From: Rubrivivax gelatinosus
Lineage (GTDB): Bacteria; Pseudomonadota; Gammaproteobacteria; Burkholderiales; Burkholderiaceae_C
Direction: 5' to 3'
DNA length: 42,597 nt
NCBI RefSeq assembly: GCF_004340905.1
Contig: NZ_SLXD01000022.1
Coordinates: 1 to 42,597, forward strand
Shown here: piece after piece, positions 41,346 through 42,597 of the stretch
Numbering within the stretch: position 1 is the stretch's first letter
Layout of the letters: each line of letters opens with the position of its first letter
Made by a program: the position numbers and the translations under genes
Notes under the pieces: generated by a model
Told to the model about the DNA's origin: nothing
Databases searched by the model: none
Seen by the model: only the letters and a program-made list of their open reading frames with translations

Positions 41346-42275
41346 TCAATGGGAGAGCTGCGCCGCCGCCAGCCGCGCGGCGATGGCGCAGGACGCGAGC
41401 CGGGAGCGCAGCGTGTCGGTGGCGCCGGCCATGATCACCGGCAGCCGGGCACCGAGCACGACGCCGGCAACATCGGCCGCGGCGAACAGGCGCAGCTGTT
41501 TGACCAGCAGGTCGCCGGCCACGAGGTCGGGCACCAGCAGGATGTCGGCGTCGCCGGCCACCGGCGAAGCCAGGCCCTTGGTGCGTGCGGTCTCGGCGCA
41601 GATCGCGTCGTCCAGCGCCAGCGGGCCGTCGAGCAGGCCGCCGGCGATCTGGCCGCGTTCGGCCATCTTGCAGAGCACCGCGGCGTCCAGCGTCGACGGG
41701 ATCCTGGGGCTGACCGTGTCGGTGGACGACAGGATCGCGACCTTGGGCATCGCGACCCCGAGCGCCTGCGCGAGCCGGATCGCGTTCTGCACGATCTGCG
41801 CCTTGTCCTCGAGCGAGGGCGAGACGTTGATCGCCGCGTCGGTGATCAGCAGCGGCCGCGACCGGCCGGGCAGCTGCACGACGGCGACCTGGCTCAGGCG
41901 CGGCGCAACGCGCAGCCCGTGGTCCTTGCGCATCACGACGGCCACGATCTCGTCGGCCGGCAGCGCGCCCTGCACCAGCGCGCCGACCTCGCCGTCGCGC
42001 GCCAGTTGCGCGGCGACTTCGAGGGCCGCCCGTGCCGAGGCGGCGTCGACCAGGCTGCAGCCCGACAGGTCCAGCGCATGCATCGCCGCCAGCCGCTGCA
42101 TCGTCGCCGCCGGGCCGACGAGCACCGGATCGAGCAGCCCGGTGGACGCGGCCTCGACGGCCACACGCAGCGAGATCTCGTCGCAGGGATAGACCAGCGC
42201 CGCCGCCAGGGGCGCTTCGCACGGGGCAGCGGCGGCACGCGCCTTCGGCGCGGCGCACAGGGAGAGGGTCGACAT
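41346..42275 (-). CDS. Phosphate acetyl/butyryltransferase
   Basis: This 309-residue phosphotransacylase converts an acyl-CoA and phosphate to acyl-phosphate and CoA. Visible are 'LITDAAINVSPSLEDKAQIV' and 'QNAIRLAQALG', 'KVAILSSTDTVSPRIPSTLD', 'GGLLDGPLALDDAI' and 'KGLASPVAGDADILLVPDL', the Pta/Ptb domain without the N-terminal regulatory modules of long Pta. The context of pflA and a formate channel favours acetyl-CoA as substrate, with an acetate kinase expected outside the window. ATG 42275 is followed by 'MSTLSLCAA'. A perfect 20-bp palindrome lies 22 bp upstream. Confidence 0.92.
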   Translation of the reverse strand: MSTLSLCAAPKARAAAAPCEAPLAAALVYPCDEISLRVAVEAASTGLLDPVLVGPAATMQRLAAMHALDLSGCSLVDAASARAALEVAAQLARDGEVGALVQGALPADEIVAVVMRKDHGLRVAPRLSQVAVVQLPGRSRPLLITDAAINVSPSLEDKAQIVQNAIRLAQALGVAMPKVAILSSTDTVSPRIPSTLDAAVLCKMAERGQIAGGLLDGPLALDDAICAETARTKGLASPVAGDADILLVPDLVAGDLLVKQLRLFAAADVAGVVLGARLPVIMAGATDTLRSRLASCAIAARLAAAQLSH

Positions 42276-42296
42276 CGTGGCGATCTCCAGGCAAAG

Positions 42297-42316
42297 GCCT
42301 GCCCGGCCGGGCAGGC
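42297..42316. repeat. 20-bp perfect palindrome in the pflA-phosphotransacylase gap
   Basis: GCCTGCCCGG (42297-42306) is followed immediately by its reverse complement CCGGGCAGGC (42307-42316). In RNA it would fold with about 7 bp and a 6-base loop. It could attenuate transcription or stabilise mRNA between pflA and the downstream genes. No T-run follows. Confidence 0.55.
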
Positions 42317-42357
42317 ACCCGGTGTGTCGGAAGCGGTGGGAAGCGCCGGGGCCGGCG

Positions 42358-42597
42358 TCAGTCGACGGCCAGCCCGGCCTCGCGGAACAGCCGTCGCGTG
42401 TGCTCGGCCAGTTCCTCGGAGGGCGGCGCCACGCCGGCCAGGCGATAGTCCAGCGCGCGGTCGTGCCACTTGTGCTCGCCCATCTGGTGGAACGGCAGCA
42501 CGTCCACACGCTGCACGTTGCCCAGCCGGGCGGCGAAGGCAGCCAGCGCGCGGATCTCGCTGTCGTGGTCGGTCCAGCCGGGCACCAGCACGTAGCG
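42358..42597 (-). CDS. pflA: Pyruvate formate-lyase-activating enzyme, C-terminal part (partial)
   Basis: The last 79 residues of PflA are present; the gene continues past the right edge. Seen are 'RYVLVPGWTDHDSEIRALAA' and 'VDVLPFHQMGEHKWH', the typical C-terminal region of the radical SAM enzyme that installs the glycyl radical on PflB. The 'LPFHQMGEHKW' motif is very well conserved. The N-terminal CxxxCxxC cluster is outside the window. The usual partner pflB should lie upstream (to the right). Confidence 0.93.
   Translation of the reverse strand, partial: RYVLVPGWTDHDSEIRALAAFAARLGNVQRVDVLPFHQMGEHKWHDRALDYRLAGVAPPSEELAEHTRRLFREAGLAVD

Overview
This window is chromosomal DNA of a very GC-rich (about 70% or more) Gram-negative bacterium. 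The protein repertoire points to the betaproteobacterial order Burkholderiales, perhaps near Rubrivivax, Leptothrix or Roseateles. Supporting evidence is a roughly 100-residue H-NS-family protein, an 'AQSSVTVFG' type general porin, the ilvE/zf-CHCC pair, and the YheT/DUF2946/cytochrome c5 neighbourhood. Genus placement is inference. Genes are densely packed, with many ATGA or TGATG stop/start overlaps. I see no CRISPR array, prophage or complete insertion sequence. The only base-composition outlier is the first ~90 bases (about 53% GC), which fold on paper into three nested stems and remain unidentified.

Layout, left to right. (1) 1-3.8 kb: an AraC regulator, a GT4 glycosyltransferase broken by an apparent one-base deletion, and glycerol kinase. 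(2) 3.8-7.1 kb: an H-NS-like protein with a 369-bp upstream region rich in inverted repeats, then a TetR regulator divergent from a PhlG-like (diacetylphloroglucinol hydrolase family) enzyme with a readable promoter and operator, then GNAT and OsmC genes. (3) 7.1-17.5 kb: a DnaJ-C28 domain protein, a TTC38-like TPR protein, and a peptide-type ABC transporter in two blocks. The ATPase, ATPase, solute-binding protein and amidase block is separated from the permease, permease and CYTH block by a general porin with a strong terminator. (4) 17.5-23.6 kb: an 80-residue unknown protein divergent from a LysR regulator, aromatic/aspartate aminotransferase with glutathione peroxidase, a two-domain receiver protein, and an EamA exporter with LplT.

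(5) 23.7-28.9 kb: a co-directional run of alr, arfB, radA, a metallophosphoesterase, a small membrane protein, ilvE and a zf-CHCC protein. (6) 29.1-35.1 kb: a four-gene signalling cassette on the minus strand, comprising a hybrid histidine kinase with two receivers and HPt, an HD-GYP response regulator, an outer-membrane beta-barrel and a small PstS-like binding protein. The first three genes overlap translationally. (7) 35.3-38.2 kb: purU, an NTF2-like protein, a YheT hydrolase and a DUF2946-type protein. A membrane-anchored cytochrome c5 follows on the minus strand with a 9-of-10 FNR/ANR box upstream. (8) 38.8-40.1 kb: tRNA-Arg(CCG) with a UUCG terminator, then a fumarylacetoacetate-hydrolase-family enzyme behind two inverted repeats. 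(9) 40.1-42.6 kb: the downstream part of a pyruvate formate-lyase locus (partial pflA, phosphotransacylase, formate/nitrite channel, small unknown protein) running off the right edge.

The most interesting items are the kinase/HD-GYP/barrel/binding-protein cassette, the PhlG-TetR module, the palindrome-rich H-NS upstream region, the structured low-GC left edge, and the oxygen-responsive signals around the cytochrome and pfl genes.
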